This document shows positions 35,874 through 47,500 of a DNA stretch of 64,000 nucleotides, piece by piece. Position 1 is the stretch's first letter. Each line of letters starts with the position of its first letter. Under the pieces are notes generated by a model. That model saw only the letters and a program-made list of their open reading frames with translations, searched no databases and was not told the origin of the DNA. Source of the stretch: an uncultured Saprospiraceae bacterium (lineage in GTDB: Bacteria; Bacteroidota; Bacteroidia; Chitinophagales; Saprospiraceae); the NCBI GenBank assembly GCA_938015595.1, contig CALLPI010000007.1:62001-126000 (forward strand). The letters run 5' to 3'. The position numbers were made by a program, and so were the translations under genes.

Positions 35874-37244
35874 CTATATAGCAGCCAACTCCTTCATCTG
35901 TGCAGCCAGGGCTTGCGCGCGTGCTAATGATACCGCTTCTGCATAAATGCGTATAATGGGCTCGGTGTTGGACTGGCGCAGATGTACCCAGCCATCCGGG
36001 AAGTCTATCTTTAGCCCGTCGGTAGTGTCGCAGTTTTCATGCTGGAAGTGCTGGTGTAGAGCCTCCAGGAGGGCGTCCATACGAGTGTCAGGTGGCAGGG
36101 TTATTTTATCTTTAACCATGTAATAATCAGGATATTGACTACGCAACTCGGCAGTTCGCAATCCAGTGGATGCCAGATGCGAAAGCAAAAGCGCTATGCC
36201 GGCAAGAGCGTCTCTGCCATAGTGCAACGCTGGTACAATAACACCGCCATTGCCCTCGCCGCCAATGACGGCTTGTACGGCTTTCATGGTATGCACTACG
36301 TTGACCTCGCCTACTGCCGCGGCAAAGTACTGCCCGCCGCGCCGCAGGGTCACATCGCGCAAAGCCCTTGAGGAAGAAAGGTTGGATACTGTATTGCCCG
36401 GCCTTCGGGCAAGGATATAGTCGGCCACAGCTACCAAGGTGTATTCCTCCCCAAATATTGCGCCATTTTCGCATACCAACGCCAGGCGATCCACATCAGG
36501 ATCCACAGCTATACCCAAGTCCGCTTGATGATAAGGCACCGCTTCGGCCAACTGGAGCAGATGTTCGGGCAGAGGCTCGGGGTTGTGGGCAAACTGACCA
36601 TTGATCTCTGCATTAATGACAATGACTGTGCAGCCCAGAGCCCGCAACAAAGCCGGTACAGCTAATGCCCCAGTGGAGTTTACGGGGTCTACTACTATTT
36701 TGAAACCTCGTGAGCGAATGGTATCTACCGCTACATCTGGCAAAGCCAGGATTCGTTCGAGATGATAGTCCAAGGCAGTGTCGTCGCGATGGTAGCTCCC
36801 CAGGCGGCGCACATCAGCATAAGTAATGTCTTTGCTTTCTATTAATTTCAGAAAAGCCTCGCCATCTTCTCGGGAAATAAACTCCCCTTGGGCGTTAAGG
36901 AGCTTAAGTGCATTCCATTCCATGGGGTTATGGCTGGCGGTGAGGATGATGCCGCCGCCGGCCCTGTGGCGAGGCACGGCCATCTCTACAGTAGGCGTAG
37001 TGCTCAGCCCCAGATCAATGACTTCCAAACCCAATGCAATAAGAGTTTGAGTAACGAGTTGGCTAAGCATTTGACCGGAGATGCGCCCATCGCGCCCAAT
37101 GACAATTCGAGGTGCTGCGCCAGTGCGCATCAGCCAGGCGCCAAAGGCAGCTGCACACTCTACAACATCTTGCGGAGTAAGGTTTTCGCCGGGGCGGCCG
37201 CCTATGGTGCCGCGAATGCCAGATATGGTTTTGAGAAGTGGCAC
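35874..37244 (-). CDS. glmM: phosphoglucosamine mutase-like alpha-D-phosphohexomutase
   Basis: Converts glucosamine-6-phosphate to glucosamine-1-phosphate for UDP-GlcNAc, feeding peptidoglycan and lipid A synthesis. 456 residues, normal length. Opens with SGIRGTIGG; phosphoserine loop TASHNPMEWN with Ser104; Mg loop DPDVDRLAL; sugar loop GGEGNGG; phosphate-binding RQSNTEPIIRIYAE in domain 4. The bacterial GlmM sugar-loop is usually GGExSGH, so GGEGNGG leaves phosphomannomutase/phosphoglucomutase activity possible. Last gene of a probable three-gene minus-strand unit, 47 bases after the unknown gene. Confidence 0.87.
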   Translation of the reverse strand: MPLLKTISGIRGTIGGRPGENLTPQDVVECAAAFGAWLMRTGAAPRIVIGRDGRISGQMLSQLVTQTLIALGLEVIDLGLSTTPTVEMAVPRHRAGGGIILTASHNPMEWNALKLLNAQGEFISREDGEAFLKLIESKDITYADVRRLGSYHRDDTALDYHLERILALPDVAVDTIRSRGFKIVVDPVNSTGALAVPALLRALGCTVIVINAEINGQFAHNPEPLPEHLLQLAEAVPYHQADLGIAVDPDVDRLALVCENGAIFGEEYTLVAVADYILARRPGNTVSNLSSSRALRDVTLRRGGQYFAAAVGEVNVVHTMKAVQAVIGGEGNGGVIVPALHYGRDALAGIALLLSHLASTGLRTAELRSQYPDYYMVKDKITLPPDTRMDALLEALHQHFQHENCDTTDGLKIDFPDGWVHLRQSNTEPIIRIYAEAVSLARAQALAAQMKELAAI

Positions 37245-37291
37245 AGGTATTAGTTTGAGCGAGTGAATATATATTGACGCAAGAGAGCCTG

Positions 37292-38017
37292 TCAGCTTGC
37301 TTGCTCATTGCGTTTTTTGCGAGCTATTTTTTGTTCGTTGTTGCTTTCGTAGAGGCAGTAATTAGCGTATTTGACGGGGTCGCGCTCTGCCCAAATGTCT
37401 TTGCCGATATTGCAGAGCACCACCAGCTCCTGGTAGAGGCGATTGCCAAGTTCTGTGCGGTTTTCCACGGCGATGTCGCGATCGGCAATTCGGTCTTGCT
37501 GGATGTTGAGCGCGTTTTCGAAATCGCGACAGGCGTCCATTACGCGCTGGATAATGGTTTCGTTCAGGCCAGTTTCGGTCAGGAAATCGAGTTGCTGGCG
37601 AGCTACTCTGGCCACGCGTCGCCCACAAAAGAGCAATTGTGCATCAGACATATCACCCATTTTGGCTGTACCAAATTTGCGATAGCGTCCACTGCGGTTG
37701 TTGTATTTCATTTCCACGCGAGTCATTACACTACGAATAGCTGACTTGAGTCGCTCAGCGGCTTCGTTTTTCTTTTCGGTCATGAGCATCTGATCGCCCA
37801 GCATTTCGTCGTCATCGGGTAGGGCTTTGAATTTTTCGCACAGCGCGCCAAAGGCTTTGAGCCGCTCCAGATTATAACTGTACTGTTGAAACTGCTCCAG
37901 ATCGCGGTAGGCGTAGCGAATGCGTTCCATGCATTGCACGTACAAGTCGGCGTCAGGTACATTGTACATGCGGTGGGTGGCTTGTTTTTTCATGCAGTCG
38001 AAGTTTGGTGAACTCAT
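37292..38017 (-). CDS. conserved-looking protein of unknown function, helical
   Basis: 241 residues, no signal peptide and no membrane segment; strongly helical and charged (LERLKAFGALCEKFKALPDDD ..., DFLTETGLNETIIQRVMDACRDFENAL). I recognise no domain. The start at 38017 (MSSPNFDCMKKQ) is preferred over an upstream start inside the preceding gene; a Met eight residues further in is also possible. It lies 25 bases after the serine-hydrolase gene and 47 before glmM, which suggests co-transcription and possibly a cell-envelope context, but that is inference. Confidence 0.7.
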   Translation of the reverse strand: MSSPNFDCMKKQATHRMYNVPDADLYVQCMERIRYAYRDLEQFQQYSYNLERLKAFGALCEKFKALPDDDEMLGDQMLMTEKKNEAAERLKSAIRSVMTRVEMKYNNRSGRYRKFGTAKMGDMSDAQLLFCGRRVARVARQQLDFLTETGLNETIIQRVMDACRDFENALNIQQDRIADRDIAVENRTELGNRLYQELVVLCNIGKDIWAERDPVKYANYCLYESNNEQKIARKKRNEQAS

Positions 38018-38042
38018 AAACACTTCGCAGGTGGCGGAAGTG

Positions 38043-39335
38043 TCATTTTCCTTTCGCTGCTGTATTTGACTTTGAGATGGCCTGGTAGGTAAGCACCTTG
38101 AATTTTTGTGGCAACTCCCCGTAAGAGTTGGGATATTTCTGGGTAAAAAACAGGCCGACAATACCTTCCTGCGGATCTACCCAATATGTGGTGGCAAAGG
38201 CGCCACCCCAGTCAAAAGTACCGACAGAAGGCGATAAGCGAGCCGCTTCAGCCTCTGTAGCAATGCCGAAACCCAGACCGAATTTTCGGGTGGGTGAAAT
38301 ACTTAACTCGCCGATCTGATTGCTGGTCATCATGCGCACGGAAGCCGGGCTGAGGATTTGCACACCGTTGTAGGAGCCACCATTTAAGAGCATTTGTAAG
38401 AAAATAGCATAGTCGTACAGGGTAGAGCACAACCCGGCGCCACCGGAAAAAAAGCGCCCTTGCTGCTTGGGGAAGTCGGGGTTGATCTGCCCGGTAGCTG
38501 GAAAGGGAATACACTTTTTGTCGCGGTTTTCCGTGTGCAGGCGCACCAGGCGGTCTTGCCTGTCGGTGGGCAAGTAAAACCAAGTATCTTTCATACCCAG
38601 CGGCCTGAAGATACGCATACGAAAAAACTCGTCTAATGACATGCCTGATACTACCTCTACCAGATATCCCAGTACGTCGGTGTTCAACCCATAGGTGAAG
38701 CGCTCGCCTGGCTGGTGCATAAGCGGCAGCGCCCCCAAACGCGCCATGGCATCTTTGAGATTTTCGTTGGGTGTGCCTATGCCGGAGGGAATGCGATGCT
38801 TGGCGTAGATGGCATTGGCCTCGGGGGTGCCTATGGCAGCATAGCCAATGCCAGAGGTATGGGTAAGCAGATCGCGTATGGTAATTTCCCGCTTGACCGG
38901 CACAGTAGAAAAAGTGGTATCGACAGGGTTGAATCTATCCAATACCCGAAGATTTTTGAACTCCGGCAGATACTTAGCCACTGGGTCGTCCAGTAAAAAG
39001 TGCCCTTCTTCGTAGAGCATCATGACAGCTACACTGGTGATAGCCTTGGTTTGGGAAGCGATGCGAAAGATATCAGTGCGCTGCAAGGGGCGCCGGCTCT
39101 CCACATCAGCATAGCCAAAAGCCTTGTAATAAACCACTTGGCCGTTTCGGGCAATCAGCGCGGCACCACCCGGAATGTAGCTACTGTCCACATAAGTCTG
39201 TATCAATTGGTCAATGCGCGCAAGGCGCCCCGTGCTCATGTGTACGCGCTCCGGGCGCTTTTCTGCCAGTGGCTGCGCAGGTACTTCAACAGCGAGGCAT
39301 AAAAAGCAGATCAGGCAAAAGAAAAACAATCGCAT
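38043..39335 (-). CDS. secreted serine hydrolase of the beta-lactamase/esterase (class C-like) family
   Basis: 430 residues with signal peptide about 1-20 (ends EVPA). Active-site SxxK is SQTK (Ser94, Lys97); the Tyr motif is in FTYGLNTDVLGYLVE; the C-terminal FDWGGAFATTYW region replaces the KTG box, as in EstB-type esterases and peptidases. Probably an exported esterase or D-amino-acid peptidase rather than an antibiotic-resistance enzyme; substrate unknown. First gene of a minus-strand unit with the 241-residue unknown protein and glmM. Confidence 0.9.
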   Translation of the reverse strand: MRLFFFCLICFLCLAVEVPAQPLAEKRPERVHMSTGRLARIDQLIQTYVDSSYIPGGAALIARNGQVVYYKAFGYADVESRRPLQRTDIFRIASQTKAITSVAVMMLYEEGHFLLDDPVAKYLPEFKNLRVLDRFNPVDTTFSTVPVKREITIRDLLTHTSGIGYAAIGTPEANAIYAKHRIPSGIGTPNENLKDAMARLGALPLMHQPGERFTYGLNTDVLGYLVEVVSGMSLDEFFRMRIFRPLGMKDTWFYLPTDRQDRLVRLHTENRDKKCIPFPATGQINPDFPKQQGRFFSGGAGLCSTLYDYAIFLQMLLNGGSYNGVQILSPASVRMMTSNQIGELSISPTRKFGLGFGIATEAEAARLSPSVGTFDWGGAFATTYWVDPQEGIVGLFFTQKYPNSYGELPQKFKVLTYQAISKSNTAAKGK

Positions 39336-39342
39336 AACGTTC

Positions 39343-39350
39343 TAACTTTG
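39343..39350 (+). promoter_or_regulatory. possible -7 box TAACTTTG before the DUF4294 gene
   Basis: Exact TAnnTTTG on the plus strand, but 121 bases before the ATG at 39472, so the assignment is tentative. Confidence 0.3.
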
Positions 39351-39471
39351 TGAAAGGCAACAACAATAAAGCAGACGTAAAGGTACAAATGTTGTAGTTT
39401 TTTCGAGTACGTTCAACGTTTGGTCGGTTTTTGCTGTTTGGTGGTTGCTTTAAAAACCGATATTCACTGCT

Positions 39472-40083
39472 ATGCGAATACTCCTTGCTCTTACATTCTG
39501 CTCGCTGACGTGCCTGACATTTGCCCAGGCCCAAACCCAAGGCAAAGTCGTCCTCAATGGGAAACTCTACCCTTTCATCATTGATAGTTGCGGCGATACT
39601 CTCATCATAGCTGACTTGGAAGATGTATCCGTCTCTTCGCCCAAGATGTTTGAGAGCGACGAAGAGCTCAAAAAATACCGGCGCTACCGCCGTTACGCCG
39701 CCGATGTGTATCCCTACGCCGTAGAAGCAGTCAAGGTATTCCATGAGGTCAAGCAAAATACCGAAGATATGCGCCGGGGCAAGGCCAAGCGCTATGCCAA
39801 GCACCTGTACAAGGACATGAAAGACCACTTCGAAGAACCCCTCAAAAATCTGACGCGCACCCAGGGTATGATCCTGATAAAAATGGTGGAGCGTGAACTG
39901 AAGACCCCCGTATTCTACATCATCAAAGACTTGCGCGGCAGCTGGACAGCCAACTACTGGGGGTCAGTAGGCAAACTTTTTGGCCACGACCTCAAGGAGG
40001 GCTATATCCCTGGCAAAGACCGCATCCTGGACATGATACTGGACGATTTCGACGTGAGCTACAAGGCAGCCCGCACCAACTAG
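39472..40083 (+). CDS. DUF4294 family exported protein
   Basis: 203 residues. Signal peptide about 1-19 (ends TFAQA). The rest matches the Bacteroidota-restricted DUF4294 family: an N-terminal beta strand region (GKVVLNGKLYPFIIDSCGDT), then the helical core KKYRRYRRYAADVYPYAVEAV and IKMVERELKTPVFYIIKDLRG. Periplasmic; function unknown in the family. Divergent from the serine hydrolase gene; the following YfiT-like gene is 42 bases downstream. Confidence 0.85.
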   Translation: MRILLALTFCSLTCLTFAQAQTQGKVVLNGKLYPFIIDSCGDTLIIADLEDVSVSSPKMFESDEELKKYRRYRRYAADVYPYAVEAVKVFHEVKQNTEDMRRGKAKRYAKHLYKDMKDHFEEPLKNLTRTQGMILIKMVERELKTPVFYIIKDLRGSWTANYWGSVGKLFGHDLKEGYIPGKDRILDMILDDFDVSYKAARTN

Positions 40084-40125
40084 TCAATGCCTGCCTCCCC
40101 CACCCTAACGAAAAACCACTGCCAA

Positions 40126-40665
40126 ATGGCCTCTATACTCAGCGAAAAAAGACAATATCCCATCGGGCGATTTTCTTTTCATCCGGTGATGAACGAACAG
40201 GAACTGCAAAACTGCCTCGCACGCATCGAAACCCTGCCTACTCGCCTACAAGATGCGCTGCACGCCCTCTCTGCTGAACAGTGGGACACCCCCTATCGCC
40301 TCGGCGGATGGACAGTGCGACAGGTCGTGCATCACCTGGCCGACAGCCATGCCAACGCCTACATGCGCTTTAAATTAGCCCTTACGGAAGACCGACCCGT
40401 CATCAAGCCCTACCTCGAAGAGCAATGGGCCGAACTGGCCGACTCCAAAATCTTATCGCCTTCGGTATCTGTCCAATGGTTGGAGGCACTGCATACCCGT
40501 TGGGTAACGCTGATGCGCCAGATGAAACCCTCCGACTGGGCGCGATCCATCTTTCACCCCGATCGCAACCGCCTCATCAGCCTTTGGGAAATGGTAACGC
40601 TCTACGCCTGGCACGGAGACCATCACCTCGCACATATCCAACTCGTCATCGAAGAAAGACAGTAA
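40126..40665 (+). CDS. YfiT/DinB-family putative metal-dependent (bacillithiol-transferase-like) protein
   Basis: 180 residues, four-helix DinB fold. Opens with KRQYPIGRFSFHP as YfiT proteins do. Likely metal ligands are His in VRQVVHHLADSHANAY and the two in AWHGDHHLAHIQ near the C-terminus. YfiT homologues conjugate bacillithiol to electrophiles or act as metal-dependent hydrolases; whether this organism makes bacillithiol is not shown here. The start at 40126 is chosen because the family begins near it; 39 more bases upstream are also open. Confidence 0.85.
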   Translation: MASILSEKRQYPIGRFSFHPVMNEQELQNCLARIETLPTRLQDALHALSAEQWDTPYRLGGWTVRQVVHHLADSHANAYMRFKLALTEDRPVIKPYLEEQWAELADSKILSPSVSVQWLEALHTRWVTLMRQMKPSDWARSIFHPDRNRLISLWEMVTLYAWHGDHHLAHIQLVIEERQ

Positions 40666-40711
40666 GCGCCCTCCTGATCTCCAAGTTACATAGTCTCACA
40701 GCTTCAAAAAA

Positions 40712-41482
40712 ATGATACTCTATCAATTCCAGCACAACGTAGCGCAGCTCACGCTGAACCGTCCGCAAGTCTATAATAGCTTCAATCGGGAAATGGCTTT
40801 CAGCATGATCAGCCACCTGGAGCAATGCGCCAGCAACGCTGACGTGCGTGCCATTCTACTGACGGGCACTGGTAAGGCTTTCTGCGCTGGGCAGGACCTG
40901 CAAGAAGTAGTGGACCCTAACGGCCCTTCGCTGACTAACATACTCAAAGAGCACTACAACCCCATTGTGGAACTCATCCGCCGGATTGAAAAACCCGTAG
41001 TATGCGCTGTGAACGGCGTAGCTGCCGGTGCAGGCGCCAACATTGCCTTGGCTTGCGATGTAGTACTTGCGGCTGAGTCGGCCAGTTTTATCCAGGCTTT
41101 TAGCAAAATCGGGTTGATCCCCGACAGTGGCGGCACTTACTTTCTACCTCGCCTCATAGGATTTCAGAAAGCCTTGGCGCTGGCCATGCTGGGCGAACGC
41201 GTGAGCGCTGCTGAAGCCGAACGCATGGGCATGATTTACAAAGTCTTACCCGATGAGCAACTCCAAAGCGAAGCCATGCAAATTGCAGAAACCCTGGCAC
41301 AAATGCCCACCAAAGCGCTGGGCCTTATCAAACGAGCCTTCAATGCTGGATTGCACCACACCCTCGAAGAGCAACTCGAACTAGAGCAGCACCTACAAAC
41401 TGCCGCCGGACAAACTGCTGATTTCCAAGAGGGCGTGCAGGCGTTTTTGCAAAAGCGCAAGCCGCAGTTCAAAGGCGAGTAG
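40712..41482 (+). CDS. enoyl-CoA hydratase/isomerase, PaaG-like
   Basis: Crotonase-fold enzyme of 256 residues. Oxyanion-hole segments FCAGQDLQEV and VNGVAAGAGANIALACD, and FIQAFSKIGLIPDSGGTYFLPRL, where the Asp of PDSGG matches the catalytic Asp of PaaG (1,2-epoxyphenylacetyl-CoA isomerase) rather than the Glu pair of ordinary hydratases. It would act in phenylacetate degradation, but no other paa genes are in the window, so a general delta3-delta2 enoyl-CoA isomerase role is also possible. Convergent with the giant repeat-protein gene, 47 bases away. Confidence 0.88.
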   Translation: MILYQFQHNVAQLTLNRPQVYNSFNREMAFSMISHLEQCASNADVRAILLTGTGKAFCAGQDLQEVVDPNGPSLTNILKEHYNPIVELIRRIEKPVVCAVNGVAAGAGANIALACDVVLAAESASFIQAFSKIGLIPDSGGTYFLPRLIGFQKALALAMLGERVSAAEAERMGMIYKVLPDEQLQSEAMQIAETLAQMPTKALGLIKRAFNAGLHHTLEEQLELEQHLQTAAGQTADFQEGVQAFLQKRKPQFKGE

Positions 41483-41529
41483 TAGGCCATCCTGTAGTCG
41501 GGGGCCAGTATAAAACACCTTTTCGGCCT

Positions 41530-44500
41530 CTATCTCATTAGTGTTACGTCGCCCTTGAAGAGTTTTACCGTGCCATCAATGAAGCGCACCTCGGCGTACC
41601 ATACAAAGACGTTGGAATTATATAGCCTACTGCGGTCGCTTCCGTCCCAGCCATAGGTTGGATCATTGGGCGGGAAGTTATACACCTCAAAAGTAGATTC
41701 GCCCCAACGATTAAACACCTGAAAAGCTTGTATGTATTCTACATCCTCGCCAGCAAATACGAGTAAGCGGTCATTGGTACCGTCGTTGTTGGGCGAGAAG
41801 GCCGTGGGCACAAAAATCTCAAAAGGCTTTTCCACGTAAATCGTCACCTGGTCGGATATGCGGCAGCCATTGGTATCCACAAGTTCTGCAGCATAAGTAG
41901 TGGTGATGAATGGCCTGAGATCGAGCACGGCGCAATCTAAGCACGGTAAGGTATCTGCGCTTGTCCAGCGAAACAGACGCACCTCGTTTTGCGGTATGTT
42001 GTACTGCGCCTCTATGCGTGCATGCTGCCCCAGACGGATAAACTGGTCGGGGCCAAGATCAAGTACTAGGGCATTGCCTTCGCGCAAGTTGGTATCAAGC
42101 ACTAACTCGCATCCAGTAGCATCTTGCACCACAATCCGGTAATTGCCGCCACTTAGGTTGGGGTAGAACGTCTGCGCACGGAAAGGCCCGCCATTTATAC
42201 TGTACAGATAAGGGGGAGTGCCGCCAGTGATACCACCAATGAGTATGCTGCCGTCAGCGTCGCCAAAGCAGGTGGGGTTGTCTGTAATTACGTTCAGTGC
42301 TCGCGGACGCTCCGAATTTTCCGAAACGACCATGACATCAGAGGCGCTACAACCGTTTTGGAGGTTGATGACCCGCAGGGTGTAGGTTCCAGGAATGGTC
42401 ACCTCAAACGATAGGTCGGTGGATACCAAGGAAGATTCACCGTTGCGCGTCCACTCGTAGCGCACTCCAGCGCCATTGGAAGAGCCCGTACCATCAATGC
42501 GCACGCTGGGATTGAGGCAGTCAATCTCACGATCCTGACCAGCATTGGCCAGTGGCGGGGTTATGTCTTGCGTTACTTGTACAGTATCGGTATTGGAACA
42601 ACCGTTACGCTGGTTGGTCACGCGCAGGATGTAAAGTCCAGGGCGGTTCACTGTAGGCATAAGCGTATTGGCCTCGGAGACGATACCGCCGTCTTGTGTC
42701 GTCCATTGATAGGTAATAGTGTTGCCAGTGGCAGAACCGGCGCCATTGAGCACATCACTAGTGACTATACAAGTGAGATGACGAGGCGTACCGGCTTCAG
42801 CCGCAGGAATTTCTACATCTTGTAACACTACAGCGGTGCGTTCTGAGATACAGCCGGTGTAGGTATTGCGCACGCGCAGGGTATATTGCCCAGGTTGTGT
42901 AGCAGTGTAATTCATGGTATTTGCACCGGCAATAGGCGTCTGGTTGGCTCCTAGCCATTGATAGGCAATGTCGGCGCCAGTGGACGACCCCGCTCCACTA
43001 ATAACCACTGCAGGCGTCACACAATCCAGCGTATCCAGGGCAGCCACCACTACCGTGGGTAGTGCGGTCAAGTCAGCTACAAAGGTATTAGCCGGCGAGG
43101 ATACACACCCATGGATGCTGTCTGTCACTACAAGACTGTAAGCTCCTGCCTGATTAACTTGCGGCTGCCGAAGATTTTCATTAGAAGCTGTAATACCCGG
43201 ACCAGCCCAATGATACACGTAAGCCGCTCCTTGGCTGGTAGCGCTTCCGCCCAGAATGGTTACAGGTTCATTGCAGGTCAACTCGCGCGCAGGACCGGCA
43301 TCGGCTATAGGTAGCGGAATCTGAGCTATCTGGACACTATGCGAAGCCACACAGCCAAAGTTGTTGGTTACTGTTACAACATACGTGCCGGGGGTATTTA
43401 CTGTAATGCTTGGAGTAGTTTGGGCATTTGACCACCCATAAGCAGTAAAATTGGCTGGCACACTAATAGTTGTAGAACCCCCTGTGCAAAAAAAGTTAGC
43501 CCCACTGATGCTGAATACTGGCAATGGAAACTCCTGCACTGCTTGGGAGGCAACCGCACTGCAGCCATTGGCATCGGTCACAGTCAGTACGTACAGGCCA
43601 GGCGCACTAACGGTGATCTGCGGCTGAATAGCACCCGTACTCCAGCGGTAAGCGCTGAACGGCGTAGCTGAGCTCAAGGTGGTGCTCGCCCCGGCACAGA
43701 AGGACGGCGTGCCTGCAATTTGTAGCTGTGGCTGCGGGAAAAGCTCCACCTGTACAGTACCCGACCCCAAACACCCAAAAGCATCTGTCACAGTGACACT
43801 GTACGCGCCAGGCTGTGTAACAGTGATGCTCTGTGTATTAGCATTATTTGACCATTGATAGGTAGTATAGCCAGAGCCAGCATCGAGGGTGGTTTGCGTG
43901 CCTGGGCAAAACTGCAAATTGCCATTAATCTGTGGGCTGAGTTCTGTATCTTGAATAATGGTTATATCATCCGAATTAACACAGCCATTGCTGTCCGTTA
44001 CTGTCACAGATACTACGCCCGGCTGCGATATCTGTATAGTGGGTGCAGTACTGCCATTTGACCACAAGTATTGAGCAAATCCGTTACCGGCATTCAAAGT
44101 AGTAAATCCGCCCACGCAAAAACTGGCAGAGCCGCCAATTTGCACATCGGGCAGCGGATGCTGAGTGACTTGCACCCCTGATGAAGATGCGCAACCATTG
44201 CTGTCGGTAGCTGTAACACTGTAAAAGCCCCCTTGCGAAATAGAAATGGTACGCCCATTGGCGCTGTTCGACCACTGATAAGCAGCATATCCCGCTCCTG
44301 CATCAAGCACTACGCTTTGGCCAGTGCAAAAGGTAAATGTACCAGTTATTTGGGGGGGTATTACCGGAAATTCTGTAACAGACACACTGCCATTTGTTAC
44401 GCAGCCATTAGCATCTATTACTGTAACTGCATAACTCCCACCGGAAGTAACAGTGATAGACGGTGTATTGGCATTATTAGACCACTGATAAGTCACGAAA

Positions 44501-47500
44501 CCCGCTCCAGCATCCAAGATAGTTTGTAGCCCCTGGCAAAAACTGAGGTTGCCTGTAATACTGGGAAATACCAGTGGATGCTCCACCACGCTGACTGAAG
44601 CAGCACCTGAGCACCCGAAGGCGTCAGTTACAGTGAGGCGCACAGTGCCAGGCGTACTCAATGTAATGCTCTGAGCAGTAGCACCGGTGCTCCATTGATA
44701 GCTCTGAAAGGCCGTAGAAGAACTTAGCGTAGTAGAACCGCCTTGGCAGTACTGCAAGGCGCCGGTGATTTGGGGCGAAGGTAACGGCCTCTCTGTTACA
44801 TCTACTGAAGCCTGGCCGCTACAGCCGTTAGCATCAGTCACTGTAAGCCCGTAAGTACCTGGCGTAGAAACCGTAAGTTGTTGCGTATTGGCATTGTTTG
44901 ACCAACGATAAGTAGCGTAGCCGTTTCCGCCGTCCAGGGTTGTACTAGTACCTGCACAGAAAAATAATACGCCAGAAATAACGGGCTGCAACTGCGGCAC
45001 CTGGGTCACTATCACTGATGCCGAATCAGAACAGCCATTGGCATCCGTCACGGTGAGGCTATAGTTGCCTGCAGCAGATACCTGAATGGCTGAAGTAGTC
45101 TGGTTATTACTCCATTGATAAGATACATTAGCTATACTGGCATTAAGCACAGTGCTGCCGCCTATGCATATTTGTAGAACACCTGTTATAGCTAGAGTCG
45201 GATTAGTATGTTGTACTACTTGTTGTGTACGTGAGGCACTACAACCATTGGCATCTGTGACGGTTACAGCATAATTTCCTGGAGTATTTATTGAAATACC
45301 AGAGGTAGTAGCCCCCGTTGACCAACTGTATGCGCTGAACGCAGGCGCAACATTCAATGAAGTGGAGGCACCGGCGCAGAAAGCAGGGTTGCCTTCAATA
45401 TTAAATACTGGCAATGGATTCATGGCCACTGTGGCGCTCGCAGTACCTGTACAGCCATTGGCGTCTGTCACTGTAAGGCCGTACACCCCTGGGGTATTCA
45501 CTACAACCTGTTGGTCGGTAGTGTTATCAGACCAACGGTAAGCAGCAAAGCCTGCACTACCACTCAAGGTAGTAGAACTACCTGCACAAAACTGGAGTGC
45601 ACCAAAAATAGCAGGCTGGGGCATCGGAATCTGTACAACAGTTGCAACTGTAGAGGATGAGCATCCATTGGCATCCGTTACGGTAAGGCCATAATTGCCC
45701 GGAGTAGATACAGTGATAGCAGGCGTCGTTTGCCCATTGCTCCATTGGTAAGAAACATTACTTATGCTAGCACTGAGCACAGTACTGGCGCCAGTGCAAA
45801 ACTGGAGCACTCCACTTATCGCTAGCGAGGGATTGGCATTTTGTATCACGCTTATGCTCTGTGATGAACTACATCCATTAGCATCGGTCACGGTCACCGA
45901 GTAGCTACCAGGCATATTTATTGTTACTGCATTACTTGAGGAATTGTTAGACCAAATGTAAGCAGCAAAACCTACAGGCGCGCTCAACAACGTAGAAGCG
46001 CCAGCACAAAAGGCCGGCGTGCCCTCTATGCTGAAAACAGGTAGTGCGTTGACGGTGACGGTAGCACTGGTACTAGCCGAACAACCATTGGCATCGGTAA
46101 CTGTCAGACTATAAACCCCACCTGAACTAACGGTAATCTGGCTAGTCGTATCTCCGCCTGTCCAGGCAAAACTGGCAAAGCTACCCCCCGTTGCGCCAAG
46201 TGTCGTACTTTGCCCCTGGCAAATAGCCAGCGAACCACTGATCTGCGGAGTAGGTAAAGGAACCTGTACCACACTCCGGGCTGCGCTGGCCGAACAGCCA
46301 TTAGCATCAGTCACTGTTACGCTATAATTGCCTTGATTAGACACAGTAATAGAAGACTGCGTAGAAGAAGTGGACCAAAGATAGCTGCTGAAATTGCCGC
46401 CTGTAGCGGTCAAAGTAGTTTGGCCTCCTGCGCAAAACTGGTTACTTCCAGAAATTTGAGGTGTAGGATTAGGGTTTTGTACCACGCTGACTGCAGCCTG
46501 TGCCGAGCAACCATTGGCATCTGTAACAACCACTGTGTAAGTGCCTGGGCTACCCACTGTAATGGAAACCCCAGAAGCTCCGTTCGACCACTGATAGCTG
46601 CTCAAACCCGCCGTAGCCGTCAGTACAGTAGAAGCGCCCTGACAATACTGCAAGGCCCCGCTGATCGAAACTGACGGAGGCGCATTAGCTATCACCGTAG
46701 CTGACGCTGTGCCAGAACAACCATTGCTGTCCGTTGCGGTCACCTGATAAACGCCGCCAGCATTGACGGAAATCTGCTGGGCGGTTTGCCCATCCGACCA
46801 AGCGTAAGTAGCAAATCCGGCAGAAGCTGATAAAAGTGCGCTGCTTTGCCCAGTACACAAAGTCATTGCACCTGTAATGGACACTGTCACTGCTGGCAAT
46901 TCATTTACAGTAACACTAGACGAACCAGTGCAGCCATTGGTGTCGCTTACCGTAACGCTATACGTACCCGTAGCGAAAAAGGTAGCGGTTTGACCATTGC
47001 CTCCTCCATCTGACCATTGGTAAGTGACATAGCCGGCACCGGCATCCAGTGTGGTACTGGTGCCAACGCAAAAGCTCGTGGAGCCAGTAATCTGCGGTAC
47101 TGGCGAAGGCAGTTGTTGCACATTGATAGACGTTGAGCCTGTACACCCATTTGCATCAGTTACCGTCAAGGTGTATGCCCCGGCAGTGCTAGCTGTAATC
47201 GAAGGGCTCTGAGCACCAGTACTCCAACTGTAAGCACTGAAATTCCCGACAGCTACGAGCATAGTGCTCCCGCCGGGACAAAAACTAGCCGAACCGGAGA
47301 TAACAGGATTAGGATTAGCATTGACCATCAGCACAGCGCTCGCTGTGCTACTACATCCGGCGCTATTAGTCACTGTAACGGTGTAAGTACCGGCAGTACT
47401 TACACTTATGCTTGGCCCGTTGCCCCCACTCGACCAGGCATAAGTACCAAACCCCGCCTCTGTACTCAAAGTAGTGCTCGCGCCTTGGCATATAGTTAAA

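Noticed and set aside
38043-39335. Serine hydrolase considered as an antibiotic-resistance beta-lactamase
   Set aside because: The KTG box is absent and the motif set fits EstB-type esterases/peptidases; no resistance context.
39286-39828. 180-codon minus-strand frame across the divergent region and the DUF4294 gene
   Set aside because: It runs through the start of the serine hydrolase and antisense to DUF4294; no family resemblance.
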